Assembly: GCF_022458895.1 (NCBI RefSeq)
Contig: NZ_JAINFL010000002.1
Coordinates: forward strand, 1,116,001-1,180,000
Reading direction: 5' to 3'
DNA: 64,000 nucleotides
From: Roseihalotalea indica
GTDB lineage: Bacteria > Bacteroidota > Bacteroidia > Cytophagales > Cyclobacteriaceae
In this document: piece by piece, positions 43,338 to 51,611 of the stretch
How positions within the stretch are numbered: position 1 is the stretch's first letter
Layout of the letters: each line of letters starts with the position of its first letter
Notes under the pieces: generated by a model
The model's database searches: none
Seen by the model: only the letters and a program-made list of their open reading frames with translations
Told to the model about the DNA's origin: nothing
Made by a program: the position numbers and the translations under genes

Positions 43338-43913
43338 ATGCACAATATTGAACCTTTTTACCGGTGGCATACCGAGTACGACGTATCGTCGGACGAGCGG
43401 TCGCCTTTTTTCGGTAAAGAATATAATTACGATCTGTACTCCAATACTATTTACGGATACTACATTGATCCGGGCTGGGATTTTATGGGGTCAGAAACGC
43501 TCTACATTAAGATTCTTTATGCCGATTACGAGCGAGGCTTTGTGGTGATTGAACTGATCGGAGAATGGAACGATGCGCTTCATAACGACATTATGCACCT
43601 CAAGCGCGGTATCATTGACCACTTACAGAAAAACGGCATCAACAAGTTTATTCTGATCGGTGAGAACGTGATGAACTTCCACGGCTCAGATGACTGCTAC
43701 TACGAAGAGTGGTTTGAAGATGTGGAGGATGGCTGGGTTGCTCTGATTGGTTTCCGCGACTTTGTACTTTCAGAAATGACCCAGTACAATATTGACTCAT
43801 TCCTGAACTACGGTGGAAACCTACAGATCGACAACTGGCGCACCATGAAGCCGGTGACGTTTTACAATGTAGTTAGCGGTTTAATTACCCGCCGCCTTTC
43901 ATGGCCAATGTAA
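43338..43913 (+). CDS. Conserved protein of unknown function
   Basis: 191 residues, cytoplasmic, acidic and very rich in Tyr, Asp and Trp. It starts at 43338 (another ATG at 43334 is out of frame), 6 bp after murQ, so it is probably in the same transcript. Motifs include F-Y-R-W-H-T-E-Y-D near the start, Y-I-K-I-L-Y-A-D-Y-E-R and V-I-E-L-I-G-E-W-N-D, then L-I-G-E-N-V-M-N-F-H. Similar proteins may be restricted to Cytophagales and related groups. No link to MurQ is known. Its end overlaps the end of the SprT-like gene by 29 bp in convergent orientation. Confidence 0.75.
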   Translation: MHNIEPFYRWHTEYDVSSDERSPFFGKEYNYDLYSNTIYGYYIDPGWDFMGSETLYIKILYADYERGFVVIELIGEWNDALHNDIMHLKRGIIDHLQKNGINKFILIGENVMNFHGSDDCYYEEWFEDVEDGWVALIGFRDFVLSEMTQYNIDSFLNYGGNLQIDNWRTMKPVTFYNVVSGLITRRLSWPM

Positions 43914-44529
43914 CCAATGCTGTTTCGGCAATGGTGTAGCGTTTCCCGGTGGTTACTTCCCGGCAGAGCGACCGGGTTCGTCGCACTTTCATTTTCAGAA
44001 AGGCTCGTCCTTGAAACAAAAACTGCTCCTGCTCGGCCACCGAGGCCAGAGTGATGCTGCCTTCGGGTAGTTGCTTTTGCTGCAATACTCTGAGCAGAGC
44101 CGCATCTGCATGTACTGTGGCTTTAGGGTTCTGCGCGTACCGCTGCAACGGATGCTGAACTTCTTCAGAAACCATTTTCTCGATTAAAACCGGCTGTAGC
44201 AATTGTCGAAAAGCAGCTTTCCACTCCTTCCCATGCGGCCGAATCCGAAACCCATGCTTTTGAAAGGCGAGGAAGTGAGCTACCTCATGCAGGTAGGTCA
44301 GCAGAAAAGCCTCAGCCAGTAACGTGCGGTTGACTGAAATCTGATGTTGCTCCCGCCCATCCGACCGTTTCCAATACCGGTAATCCCCCCACTTACTCTG
44401 CCGGTCCTGCGACCACTTTAGCCGGAACTGATGTTGCCGCCACAAGGCCATACAATAGTCCTCCGCCACCTTCGGCACATAGTTATGAAACGGACTGGTT
44501 AGGCTTGATGTGTTATGTGTTGTTTTCAA
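43885..44529 (-). CDS. SprT-like zinc metalloprotein
   Basis: 214 residues with the TTG start at 44529; a second TTG at 44577 would add 16 residues, and no ATG is available. Residues H81-E-V-A-H85 in Y-L-H-E-V-A-H-F-L-A-F form the zincin-like motif, with H99 in R-P-H-G-K-E-W as third ligand, the SprT/SprT-like pattern. Just upstream comes K-W-G-D-Y-R-Y-W. SprT-like proteins of bacteria are uncharacterised; human SPRTN cleaves DNA-protein crosslinks. This protein lacks a recognisable zinc ribbon at the C-terminus. It has no operon partner. Confidence 0.82.
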   Translation of the reverse strand: MKTTHNTSSLTSPFHNYVPKVAEDYCMALWRQHQFRLKWSQDRQSKWGDYRYWKRSDGREQHQISVNRTLLAEAFLLTYLHEVAHFLAFQKHGFRIRPHGKEWKAAFRQLLQPVLIEKMVSEEVQHPLQRYAQNPKATVHADAALLRVLQQKQLPEGSITLASVAEQEQFLFQGRAFLKMKVRRTRSLCREVTTGKRYTIAETALVTLAMKGGG

Positions 44530-44688
44530 ATTCTTTTCTTCAGCGTCTATCAGTTTCCAGGAAGGTATCAGAAGCAATTTTACATACTCTTCTGTAAAGT
44601 CAAAGAAGTCGTTTGTATAAACTTATTCATTGAGGAAGACTTATCGCTGTAATAGCCTCACCAATAAAAAGCTAATAGATAACTTTTC

Positions 44689-45201
44689 TTAGAAGGTTCC
44701 ACCTTGAACAGTTCTTGTATTCAAATCTAGTTTGAAAGGGAGCCACTCATCTGTCATTGGGTCATAAGCCTTACCTGAAACGATATTACCAGTCAATTCG
44801 AGTTTATCAATCCCATCCCATGATACTCGTTCTGATTGCCAATATACTCCTGCTCTTGAGAATGTAATAATATGAATAGAATCTGACATAATGAGCTCAT
44901 TGTCTGATTCTATCACCTTGTTGATGGTTACCCCAAATGTTTTAAGAGGAGTAGTTTGTTCTGTGTCCATAACATACGCCTGTCCATAAGCCAAAGTCAA
45001 TAAATGTTCGTTTGCGAGTTCGAATACTCCACAACAGTCTGTCCATCCAGGTTTAAAGTTGGCAACCCAATTTGAACCATCATTCTTGAAAAATCTAACA
45101 ACAAATCCATTATCAGAATGGTAAGGCTCACCATTCTCCGTTACGGGAATGTACATTGGTCCATATGCTGGAAGAAATTCTAATATTTCGTATTTGCTCA
45201 T
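44689..45201 (-). CDS. Hypothetical cytoplasmic protein
   Basis: 170 residues with the ATG at 45201 (M-S-K-Y-E-I-L-E-F); an upstream Met at 45252 gives 187. The protein is beta-rich with no signal, membrane segment or lipobox. Notable segments are F-L-P-A-Y-G-P-M-Y-I-P-V, F-K-P-G-W-T-D-C-C-G-V-F and a C-terminal F-K-L-D-L-N-T-R-T. No family recognised; SUKH/Imm-type immunity proteins have similar composition, but I see no supporting neighbour. The gene is AT-richer than its neighbours and alone on its strand. Confidence 0.65.
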   Translation of the reverse strand: MSKYEILEFLPAYGPMYIPVTENGEPYHSDNGFVVRFFKNDGSNWVANFKPGWTDCCGVFELANEHLLTLAYGQAYVMDTEQTTPLKTFGVTINKVIESDNELIMSDSIHIITFSRAGVYWQSERVSWDGIDKLELTGNIVSGKAYDPMTDEWLPFKLDLNTRTVQGGTF

Positions 45202-45252
45202 GAGTTGTTCTACTCGTAATTGACTATTGGGTAAATTGGCTGTTACGGTCAT

Positions 45253-45819
45253 TGCCCTATAAGATATAAGTTTCTTCAGCTATACTCAACACTAAACATC
45301 TGAGATGATCAAGCCTATAGCATGTCAAAAATAGCTAATGCCCTGGTCAGTGGTTCTTCATGAAAACCATAAAAGGATATATGCCCTGATCGTTGCTTTC
45401 TTAAAAAATTAGAAATTTACGTACGACTGGGGCGTAAGTTATTTTTCTTACATAAATAATACACCCCACCCCAGGCATAGTAGATTATTCTTATCGAATC
45501 GTATCACTAGCCCTGGGCGGGAGCCCTATTTTAATCCTATTTATGTACCAAAGACCAGGCAGGTATTATTTTTTTGATCGAATGGAAGCCTTATGCCCGG
45601 AGCAAACCTCTTTTTTTACCTTAATACTAAACTAATGTCCGGGTTTTTTGACACTTATTGTTATACCTAAGTAGGTAAGCCATAAAGAGATGTTATGCTT
45701 TTCTTGAATAAAATAGCTACTAAAGGGCTCATATAACGAGTGAGCGAAATAGCAGAAGGATGAGCCCGTTTTAAGCACTAAATACAGTAGGCTAAATCCT
45801 TTACTTTCATCAAGAAAAA
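45253..45819. other. Gene-free region with inverted repeats
   Basis: About 570 bp without a convincing reading frame. At 45725-45767 GGGCTCAT / ATGAGCCC flank a 27-nt loop, followed by GTTTT, which could be a structured leader or weak terminator just before the 45820 lipoprotein gene. A second partial inverted pair, CCCCAGGC / GCCCTGGG, spans about 45470-45530. No tRNA or repeat unit seen. Confidence 0.45.
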
Positions 45820-46281
45820 ATGAAGCACGTATCAGTACTGATCATAGTAGTAGGTGGTTTGTTGGCGAGTAGTTGCCAGAAAGATATGGAGTGCTTCGTA
45901 ACAGCCCAGAGCCTGGATTTTAGCCTGGTAGACCCCAGCGGAGCGTTCATTCTAACTGAGGCGGATACCAACACAGTGCAAGTAACTTATCTTGATGCCG
46001 ATGATCTATCCGTTACAGTGCCCGATGTAAGGGTTGAAGAAACCGTTATTCAAGATCAATACAAAATCACTTCTATTGAAATGGTGAACCTCGCCCATCA
46101 AAGTCCAGATCTGGTATTTACGCTGACCTTTAGAGATCAGGTACTGGGCGAAGTTACGTTGGATACCTATGAGGAAAATACGGTGTGCGATCCCTGGTAT
46201 GTTACTTCTGCCCTTCGCTTCAATGGTGAACCGGCCGAACAAAATGCCATAGAAACCTATCTTATCGAGGTAAATCCATAA
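45820..46281 (+). CDS. Small lipoprotein of unknown function
   Basis: 153 residues. The signal peptide ends in L-L-A-S-S-C with the lipidated Cys at residue 19. The mature part is beta-rich: A-Q-S-L-D-F-S-L-V-D-P-S-G, V-Q-V-T-Y-L-D-A-D-D, then F-T-L-T-F-R-D-Q-V-L and a final Cys-containing stretch, C-D-P-W-Y-V. A compact lipid-anchored Ig-like domain is likely. No family recognised. It is alone, with an inverted repeat in the preceding leader and a large hairpin after it. Confidence 0.78.
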   Translation: MKHVSVLIIVVGGLLASSCQKDMECFVTAQSLDFSLVDPSGAFILTEADTNTVQVTYLDADDLSVTVPDVRVEETVIQDQYKITSIEMVNLAHQSPDLVFTLTFRDQVLGEVTLDTYEENTVCDPWYVTSALRFNGEPAEQNAIETYLIEVNP

Positions 46282-46332
46282 TTATGTCAGCAGCTAAGTG
46301 CCTGATGAGTAATTTCTTTCAATGAAATATCA

Positions 46333-46383
46333 GGAAGCGGTCGGCAGGAGGCTGTACGGAGTAGCATCCTGCCAACCGCTTCC
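46333..46383. other. Long GC-rich hairpin between convergent genes
   Basis: A 17-pair stem with one mismatch, GGAAGCGGT-C-GGCAGGA with TCCTGCC-A-ACCGCTTCC, encloses a 17-nt loop. No T tract follows on either strand. It lies between the 45820 lipoprotein gene and the convergent membrane-protein gene. Confidence 0.75.
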
Positions 46384-46455
46384 GATAACGCTTACCTGCC
46401 CGGTTTAGATAGGGCTTTCAAAAGAAAATGGCTTCTTCAATGATCGTAATAAACT

Positions 46456-46980
46456 TTATTCTTCCGGTTCAGTAGGCTGATTATAAGGCTGGCTGCTGAT
46501 CAGGCGATTTTGCTCGGGTTTGGATAGTTGCAGATCGTTCACTACCCGGCGGGGAGTAGGGCGGTGAATGGAAAAGGCGATCAGCGCTATGGTGTATACA
46601 GCAGCAAATAATTGTTCCCCCGTCAGGTACAGGCCCAAAGCAGCCAGGCTATTAGCCACCATAAACAAAGCATACTTCTCGCGGATGCGGTGGTAAAAGA
46701 ACTGTAACTTTTGCTGAAAGGGCCACTCGTTGTCTACCTGCTGCATGGAACGTCGGTACCACCAGAAGGCAAAAGCCAGACTAAGGACTGTTCCTAGAAT
46801 GATGGCGATATGAACAATCGAGAATTGTTCGGTAGGTAGTAACCCACCCTGCGCCTCATACTGCAAATACGCATAGCAAAAGCCAACCAGGGGCAGAGCA
46901 ATTAGTATGTAGAAGACGATATTGAGAATGTGGAAATAATCGTAAGCGTTTTGTAAATATTTCTTATTAGAAGCAGACAT
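46456..46980 (-). CDS. Four-helix membrane protein of unknown function
   Basis: 174 residues. Four transmembrane segments: I-V-F-Y-I-L-I-A-L-P near 22, then I-V-H-I-A-I-I-L-G near 55, L-F-M-V-A-N-S-L-A near 105, and Y-T-I-A-L-I-A-F-S-I near 130; then a polar cytoplasmic tail with P-T-P-R-R-V-V-N-D-L. No catalytic or binding motif. Similar small proteins are found across Cytophagales but are uncharacterised. Divergent from the 47101 lipoprotein gene. Confidence 0.72.
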   Translation of the reverse strand: MSASNKKYLQNAYDYFHILNIVFYILIALPLVGFCYAYLQYEAQGGLLPTEQFSIVHIAIILGTVLSLAFAFWWYRRSMQQVDNEWPFQQKLQFFYHRIREKYALFMVANSLAALGLYLTGEQLFAAVYTIALIAFSIHRPTPRRVVNDLQLSKPEQNRLISSQPYNQPTEPEE

Positions 46981-47100
46981 AGGCTAAGTCAACAAATTTT
47001 GGACGAAAGTAACGATTCTCGCACGAAATGGCTTATATTCGTACGAGTCATTTGCATTTTTACCGGTAATTCCTATCATATAGGCAAATCCTGATTTTCT

Positions 47101-47745
47101 ATGCATTATACGCATCGATCCTGGCTTTGGATAAGCCTTCTTTCCGTACTATGTTTTCTAGGGGTAAGTTGTAGTACCACCATCAATCGGCAGGGCGAAC
47201 AGGTCTCTATCGAGCAGTTTGACTCCCTTCGGGCCACTTATTACCACCTGAATGATAGTTTGAACTTTGCCTGGAGCACCCTAAAGCAGAGTGATGATCA
47301 AAAACTCGCGTATCTGGATCAGTTACTCAAAGAAATTAGCAAAAGTAAACTAGTCGGGCGCGATACGCTTGACTCGCTGAGCTTAATGGTGCAGGAACTA
47401 AGGCAGATTACTTTCGATTCAGTAACCATGGCCAATTCTCAGCAAATACGGCAGTACGATAGCCTGACGGTGCTGGTCAGCGATTCTCTTATAGCACTAA
47501 CGGATCGCTATGCTATTGAAGATGATAATCCCCGGGTGCTGTTTCTTACCGATAAGATTATTGGCGAAAACAGTAGCGTAACCCTTTATCGTCTGCGGTA
47601 CGATCATATGAGCCGCAACTTCAATGATTTTATTGAGCAAAACAAAGCGCTGATGTCTACGTTGGACAGTACCGGACGTCCCGTATTTAAGCGGCCTATG
47701 TTTAAACTGGTAAGCGAGCCGGAAGAAGTGGGAAAGCCTAAGTAA
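47101..47745 (+). CDS. Coiled-coil lipoprotein of unknown function
   Basis: 214 residues. A hydrophobic signal ends in F-L-G-V-S-C with the lipidated Cys at residue 24. The mature part is helical and rich in Asp, Leu, Ser and Gln, with a Q-F-D-S-L-R stretch and repeated D-S-L (D-S-L-N, D-T-L-D-S-L, D-S-L-I), implying a coiled coil. No known domain. The gene for EngB starts 2 bp after the stop, so the two share a message; whether the pairing is functional is unclear. Confidence 0.78.
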   Translation: MHYTHRSWLWISLLSVLCFLGVSCSTTINRQGEQVSIEQFDSLRATYYHLNDSLNFAWSTLKQSDDQKLAYLDQLLKEISKSKLVGRDTLDSLSLMVQELRQITFDSVTMANSQQIRQYDSLTVLVSDSLIALTDRYAIEDDNPRVLFLTDKIIGENSSVTLYRLRYDHMSRNFNDFIEQNKALMSTLDSTGRPVFKRPMFKLVSEPEEVGKPK

Positions 47746-47747
47746 TT

Positions 47748-48347
47748 ATGAAAATTAAACAATCGGAGTTTGTTAAAAGCAGCACGCTCATTGAGCAGTG
47801 CCCGTCCGGAACGTTGCCGGAGTTTGCCTTTATTGGTCGATCTAATGTCGGGAAATCTTCCCTGATTAATATGCTAACCGAGCGGAGAAAGCTGGCTAAG
47901 ACCTCAAACACTCCCGGTAAAACCCAGACTATCAATCATTTTCTGATTAATCAGCAGTGGCATTTGGTAGACTTACCGGGTTACGGCTACGCCAAAGTAA
48001 GCAAAACCACTCGTGCCGACTGGGGCCATATGATTGAAGCCTATCTGCTCAACCGTCCTCAACTTATTACTCTTTTCGTACTCATTGATTCTCGCATTCC
48101 CCCGCAGCCTATTGATCTGGCCTTTATAGACTGGCTGGGAGAGCAGGGCGTGCCTTTCTCTATTATTTTCACCAAAGCCGATAAGCAAAACGAAAAGAAA
48201 ACCCGGAAGTCTATCCGAGCTTTTGAGGCAGCAATGCAGGAGACCTGGGCTGAGCTGCCCCCCCGAATGGTTAGCTCTTCGGTGACCAAAGAGGGGCGAG
48301 AAGAAATTTTGCAGTATCTGGATGAGTTACTAGCTGCTACCCAATAG
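47748..48347 (+). CDS. engB: EngB (YihA/YsxC) ribosome biogenesis GTPase
   Basis: 199 residues. GTPase motifs G1 G-R-S-N-V-G-K-S-S, G2 T-S-N-T-P-G-K-T-Q, G3 D-L-P-G-Y-G, G4 T-K-A-D-K and G5 S-S-S identify EngB; the G-Y-G-Y-A-K-V-S segment just after G3 is a family hallmark. It helps assemble the large ribosomal subunit. Starts 2 bp after the coiled-coil lipoprotein gene. Followed after 75 bp by the DUF5606 gene. Confidence 0.96.
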   Translation: MKIKQSEFVKSSTLIEQCPSGTLPEFAFIGRSNVGKSSLINMLTERRKLAKTSNTPGKTQTINHFLINQQWHLVDLPGYGYAKVSKTTRADWGHMIEAYLLNRPQLITLFVLIDSRIPPQPIDLAFIDWLGEQGVPFSIIFTKADKQNEKKTRKSIRAFEAAMQETWAELPPRMVSSSVTKEGREEILQYLDELLAATQ

Positions 48348-48422
48348 CTTTTAGTATATTCGCCTCGTTTTTTACAACAGTGCGCCGCACTGATCGTTAC
48401 CTAATAAAACTAAAGTAATACT

Positions 48423-48962
48423 ATGGAATTAAGCGAAATTGCCTCCGTTACTGGAAAAGGGGGATTATTTCGGGTGTTAAAGCCTACCCGTACGGGAATG
48501 ATTATAGAAACGCTGGACGAACAGCAGAAGAAGATGGTAATTGGTGTCAACCAACGGGTATCGGTATTGAAAGAGGTTTCTATCTATACCACCAGTGCTG
48601 ACGGTGCTGTCCCGCTGGAAGACGTCTTTCAGAAAATCTATGCAGAGTTTGGCGACGACCCCGGCGTAGATACCTCAGATGGAGAAGAGCTAAAAGCCTT
48701 TTTGAAGCACGTTGTGCCTGATTACGATGAGGGCAGAGTGTATGTCTCAGATATGAAGAAACTGGTGAACTGGTACAGCATCCTGCTTCAGTATGCTCCG
48801 GAAGTGCTGAAACCTGCGGAAGAAAAAGAAGAGGAGAAATCAAAAGAAGAATCAGCATCGGCAGAGGCCAGTAAAGAGGAAACAACCCCCACTGCTGAAA
48901 CCTCAACCGAAGAAGCTGAAGCAGCCGAGGAAACTGCTGAAACCGATAAAAAAGGAGAATAA
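48423..48962 (+). CDS. DUF5606 domain protein
   Basis: 179 residues. The N-terminal domain (about 1-70) reads M-E-L-S-E-I-A-S-V-T-G-K-G-G-L-F and resembles an RNA- or DNA-binding fold; about 75-138 is helical; the tail from 140 is highly acidic (many Glu, Ala, Thr), low complexity and probably disordered. The family is widespread in Bacteroidota, with no known function. Just downstream is an inverted repeat at 48970-49026. Next to the engB gene, it may relate to ribosome function, but that is only context. Confidence 0.88.
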   Translation: MELSEIASVTGKGGLFRVLKPTRTGMIIETLDEQQKKMVIGVNQRVSVLKEVSIYTTSADGAVPLEDVFQKIYAEFGDDPGVDTSDGEELKAFLKHVVPDYDEGRVYVSDMKKLVNWYSILLQYAPEVLKPAEEKEEEKSKEESASAEASKEETTPTAETSTEEAEAAEETAETDKKGE

Positions 48963-48969
48963 TTACTTA

Positions 48970-49026
48970 AATGATTAATGACTGATGAATAATGATGAGT
49001 TCATTAATCACCAGTCATTAATCATT
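48970..49026. terminator. AT-rich inverted repeat between convergent genes
   Basis: Arms AATGATTAATGACTG / CAGTCATTAATCATT, extended with mismatches to about 26 pairs, lie between the DUF5606 gene and the convergent isocitrate dehydrogenase gene. A cruciform or bidirectional terminator is possible, though no T tract follows. Confidence 0.5.
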
Positions 49027-49039
49027 CCTCATTATCATG

Positions 49040-50494
49040 TTATTCGCCCTGTGCTAGCGAGTAAGCACGCTGACCATTAAAGTTATAGAGTTGCTCGGTT
49101 TTAATAAAGTCAAAGCCAGCTTCGTTTATTCGCTGGAGGAGATCAATAATCTGCTGGTGAGAAGCTGTCTCACCTTCAGCAGCCACAAAGCGGCAACGCC
49201 AGTGGTCGGAGCGGAATGTTTCGGGCACTCCTTCGGGGTACACTTTTACTCCCCGGTTGGTGATTACCCGCAAAGATAGGCCATTACCATTCAGCGCTGT
49301 TAATCGTTCTCCCATCACATTCGGGTCGCGGTCATTCTCGTTCCAATCAACAAAGACATCTACGCCCACTAACTCTTTCTTAAGGTTGGGGTCAGGAGGA
49401 GTGATCTGGTGCAGCTTTTTCCCTTCCACCGGATGATAATCGGCTGCTTTTAAGCGTTTGGGCATTTTACCAAGATTTTTGATAATCTCTTCTGCAAAGG
49501 CTTGCGTACCAACTAATTCTTTACTCAATCCAATTCGGTAAATATCAGCCGTATGAATACCTGATTCCAGCGTATAAAGCCAGGCATTGTTAATGCGCGT
49601 AGCAACATCCGGCTGCCCAATGTGCACCAACATCATAATGGCCGCATTGATCAGTCCAGAGGGGTTAGCCACGTCCTTACCGGCAATCGTTGGAGCTGAA
49701 CCGTGGATAGCTTCAAACATCGCGCAGCCTTCGCCTACATTAGATGAACCACCCAAGCCTACCGAACCGGCAATCTGGGCGGCAATGTCGGAGATAATAT
49801 CACCGTAGAGGTTCAGGGTCACCACCACATCCAGTGTTTCGGGTTTATCGGCCAAAATAGCCGAGCCAATATCGATAATCATGTGCTCCTTCTCAATATC
49901 GGGGTATTCTTCGCCGATCTGATCAAAAACCCGGTGAAACAGCCCGTCAGTCAGTTTCATAATATTGTCTTTGGAGAAGCAGGTTACCTTTTTGCGGTTG
50001 TATGCTTTGGCGTATTCAAAAGCGTAGCGGATAATTTTTTCACAGCCGGGCCGACTGACCAGCTTCAGGCACTGCACTACCTCTTCTGTCTGCTGGTGCT
50101 CAATACCTGCGTATAAGTCCTCTTCATTTTCCCGGACAATAACCATATCGATGGTATCGTGACGGGTAGCTACGAAGGGGCTGTATGATCGGCAGGGGCG
50201 CACATTGGCATATAAGCCCAACGTTTTCCGGGTGGTTACGTTCAACGACTTGTAGCCACCCCCCTGAGGGGTTGTAATCGGAGCTTTTAAGAAAACTTTA
50301 GTACTGCGCAAAGAGTCCCAGGCAGCAGGTTCAATCCCTGAGCTAACTCCACTGCGGTAGACCTTTTCCCCGATTTCAATCACCTCAGGTTCAATAGCTG
50401 CTTCAGAGGCTTCCAGAATGGATAACGTGGCTTTCATAATTTCGGGGCCTATTCCGTCACCGTAGGCTACGGTGATCTTTCTCTTGTCCGACAT
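49040..50494 (-). CDS. Isocitrate dehydrogenase, Thermus/Bacteroidota type
   Basis: 484 residues. The catalytic core (about 1-340) has Y-G-D-G-I-G-P-E, the T-R-K-T-L-G-L-Y-A-N-V-R-P loop, R-E-N-E-E-D-L-Y-A-G-I-E, L-N-L-Y-G-D-I-I-S-D and H-G-S-A-P-T-I-A-G-K-D-V-A-N-P. A C-terminal extension of about 140 residues, as in Thermus thermophilus IDH, distinguishes it from the E. coli enzyme. It converts isocitrate to 2-oxoglutarate with NADP or NAD in the citric acid cycle; cofactor specificity is not decided from the sequence. Monocistronic, divergent from the enoyl-CoA hydratase gene. Confidence 0.92.
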   Translation of the reverse strand: MSDKRKITVAYGDGIGPEIMKATLSILEASEAAIEPEVIEIGEKVYRSGVSSGIEPAAWDSLRSTKVFLKAPITTPQGGGYKSLNVTTRKTLGLYANVRPCRSYSPFVATRHDTIDMVIVRENEEDLYAGIEHQQTEEVVQCLKLVSRPGCEKIIRYAFEYAKAYNRKKVTCFSKDNIMKLTDGLFHRVFDQIGEEYPDIEKEHMIIDIGSAILADKPETLDVVVTLNLYGDIISDIAAQIAGSVGLGGSSNVGEGCAMFEAIHGSAPTIAGKDVANPSGLINAAIMMLVHIGQPDVATRINNAWLYTLESGIHTADIYRIGLSKELVGTQAFAEEIIKNLGKMPKRLKAADYHPVEGKKLHQITPPDPNLKKELVGVDVFVDWNENDRDPNVMGERLTALNGNGLSLRVITNRGVKVYPEGVPETFRSDHWRCRFVAAEGETASHQQIIDLLQRINEAGFDFIKTEQLYNFNGQRAYSLAQGE

Positions 50495-50645
50495 ACAATT
50501 GTGGTTTTACTGGTTTTAAAAAATCTAGTGATTAGGCAGGATTGACCGGATAAAGAAGAGTAACATTGTTTTTTTGAAAGATGTTTATGCAAAACCCCTC
50601 TATTTGCTCTTCGGTGGACACTCACAGGATCATTCCGATTGAGTT

Positions 50646-50676
50646 TTTGAGAATAGTACCCCACCTGTTATATTTG
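50646..50676 (+). promoter_or_regulatory. Promoter of the enoyl-CoA hydratase gene
   Basis: TTTG (50646-50649), a 19-bp spacer and TATATTTG (50669-50676) match the Bacteroidota consensus exactly. Transcription from about 50683 would give a leader of about 67 nt. Confidence 0.75.
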
Positions 50677-50691
50677 GGCTTGAAAAAGAGT

Positions 50692-50724
50692 GCGTCCACG
50701 GCTGTCTTCTACGGTCGTGGACGC
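50692..50724 (+). promoter_or_regulatory. Leader hairpin before the enoyl-CoA hydratase gene
   Basis: A perfect 9-pair GC-rich stem GCGTCCACG / CGTGGACGC encloses a 15-nt loop, starting about 10 nt after the predicted start site and ending 25 bp before the ATG. No T tract follows. It could be an RNA structure or, as DNA, a dyad operator. Confidence 0.6.
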
Positions 50725-50749
50725 GCAGTTTAGGTTTTAAGATGATACT

Positions 50750-51535
50750 ATGGCAAACTTTAAGTATATCAGTACCGCAACTAAGGATGGTATTCTAACT
50801 CTCACCATTGATCGTGTAGATAAGCTTAATGCCTTAAATAAGGCTACGCTGGAAGAAATTGGCGAGGCGATTCAGGAGGTGTACGATGATAGTGAGATAA
50901 AAGGAGTGATTATTACCGGGGCGGGCGAAAAAGCTTTTGTGGCAGGTGCCGACATTAGCGAAGTAGCCGATTTGAATGAGGTGAACGGACGAAAGTTTGC
51001 CGAGATAGGGCAAGAAGTGTTTGCCTCTATTGAAAAGTGTGATAAACCCGTGGTTGCCGCCGTAAATGGTTTTGCCCTGGGTGGTGGTTGCGAACTGGCG
51101 ATGGCCTGCCATATCCGTATCGCTTCTAAAAGTGCTGTGTTCGGCCAGCCTGAAGTAAATTTGGGGTTAATCCCTGGGTTTGGTGGCACTCAACGACTAC
51201 CCAATTTGGTAGGTCGGGGGCGAGCTCTGGAAATAATGATGACTGGTGATACCATTTCTGCCGAACGGGCTTACGATATTGGGCTGGTCAATCAGATTGT
51301 AGAAGACAAAGAAGCGTTAATTGAATACTGCGAACGTTTACTGCAAAAAATCACTTCTAAAGCCCCACTGGCCATCGGCATGATCGTAGACTGTGTAAAT
51401 GCGGCCTATGAAGCTGAAGAAAATGGTTATCAGACTGAAGCTAACAGCTTTGCGGCTTGCTGCAAATCCCGCGATTTTGTGGAAGGTACTCAGGCTTTCC
51501 TGGAAAAACGATCACCAAAATTTATCGGCGAGTAA
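50750..51535 (+). CDS. Enoyl-CoA hydratase/isomerase (crotonase family)
   Basis: 261 residues. The crotonase fold is shown by N-A-L-N near residue 28, the oxyanion-hole A-G-A-D-I near 66, G-F-A-L-G-G-G-C-E-L-A-M-A, with a catalytic Glu, near 107, and E-V-N-L-G-L-I-P-G-F-G-G-T-Q-R, with the second Glu, near 135. These Glu residues act as the acid/base of true enoyl-CoA hydratases, so hydration of trans-2-enoyl-CoA in beta-oxidation is a good prediction. Preceded by a consensus promoter and a hairpin leader. Confidence 0.93.
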   Translation: MANFKYISTATKDGILTLTIDRVDKLNALNKATLEEIGEAIQEVYDDSEIKGVIITGAGEKAFVAGADISEVADLNEVNGRKFAEIGQEVFASIEKCDKPVVAAVNGFALGGGCELAMACHIRIASKSAVFGQPEVNLGLIPGFGGTQRLPNLVGRGRALEIMMTGDTISAERAYDIGLVNQIVEDKEALIEYCERLLQKITSKAPLAIGMIVDCVNAAYEAEENGYQTEANSFAACCKSRDFVEGTQAFLEKRSPKFIGE

Positions 51536-51611
51536 CAATTCTACGCTTTCTATTACTTCTCTCTGGAGAAGGTATGATCCTTGCGGCTTAGACGGTTGAG
51601 ACAGCCAATGT

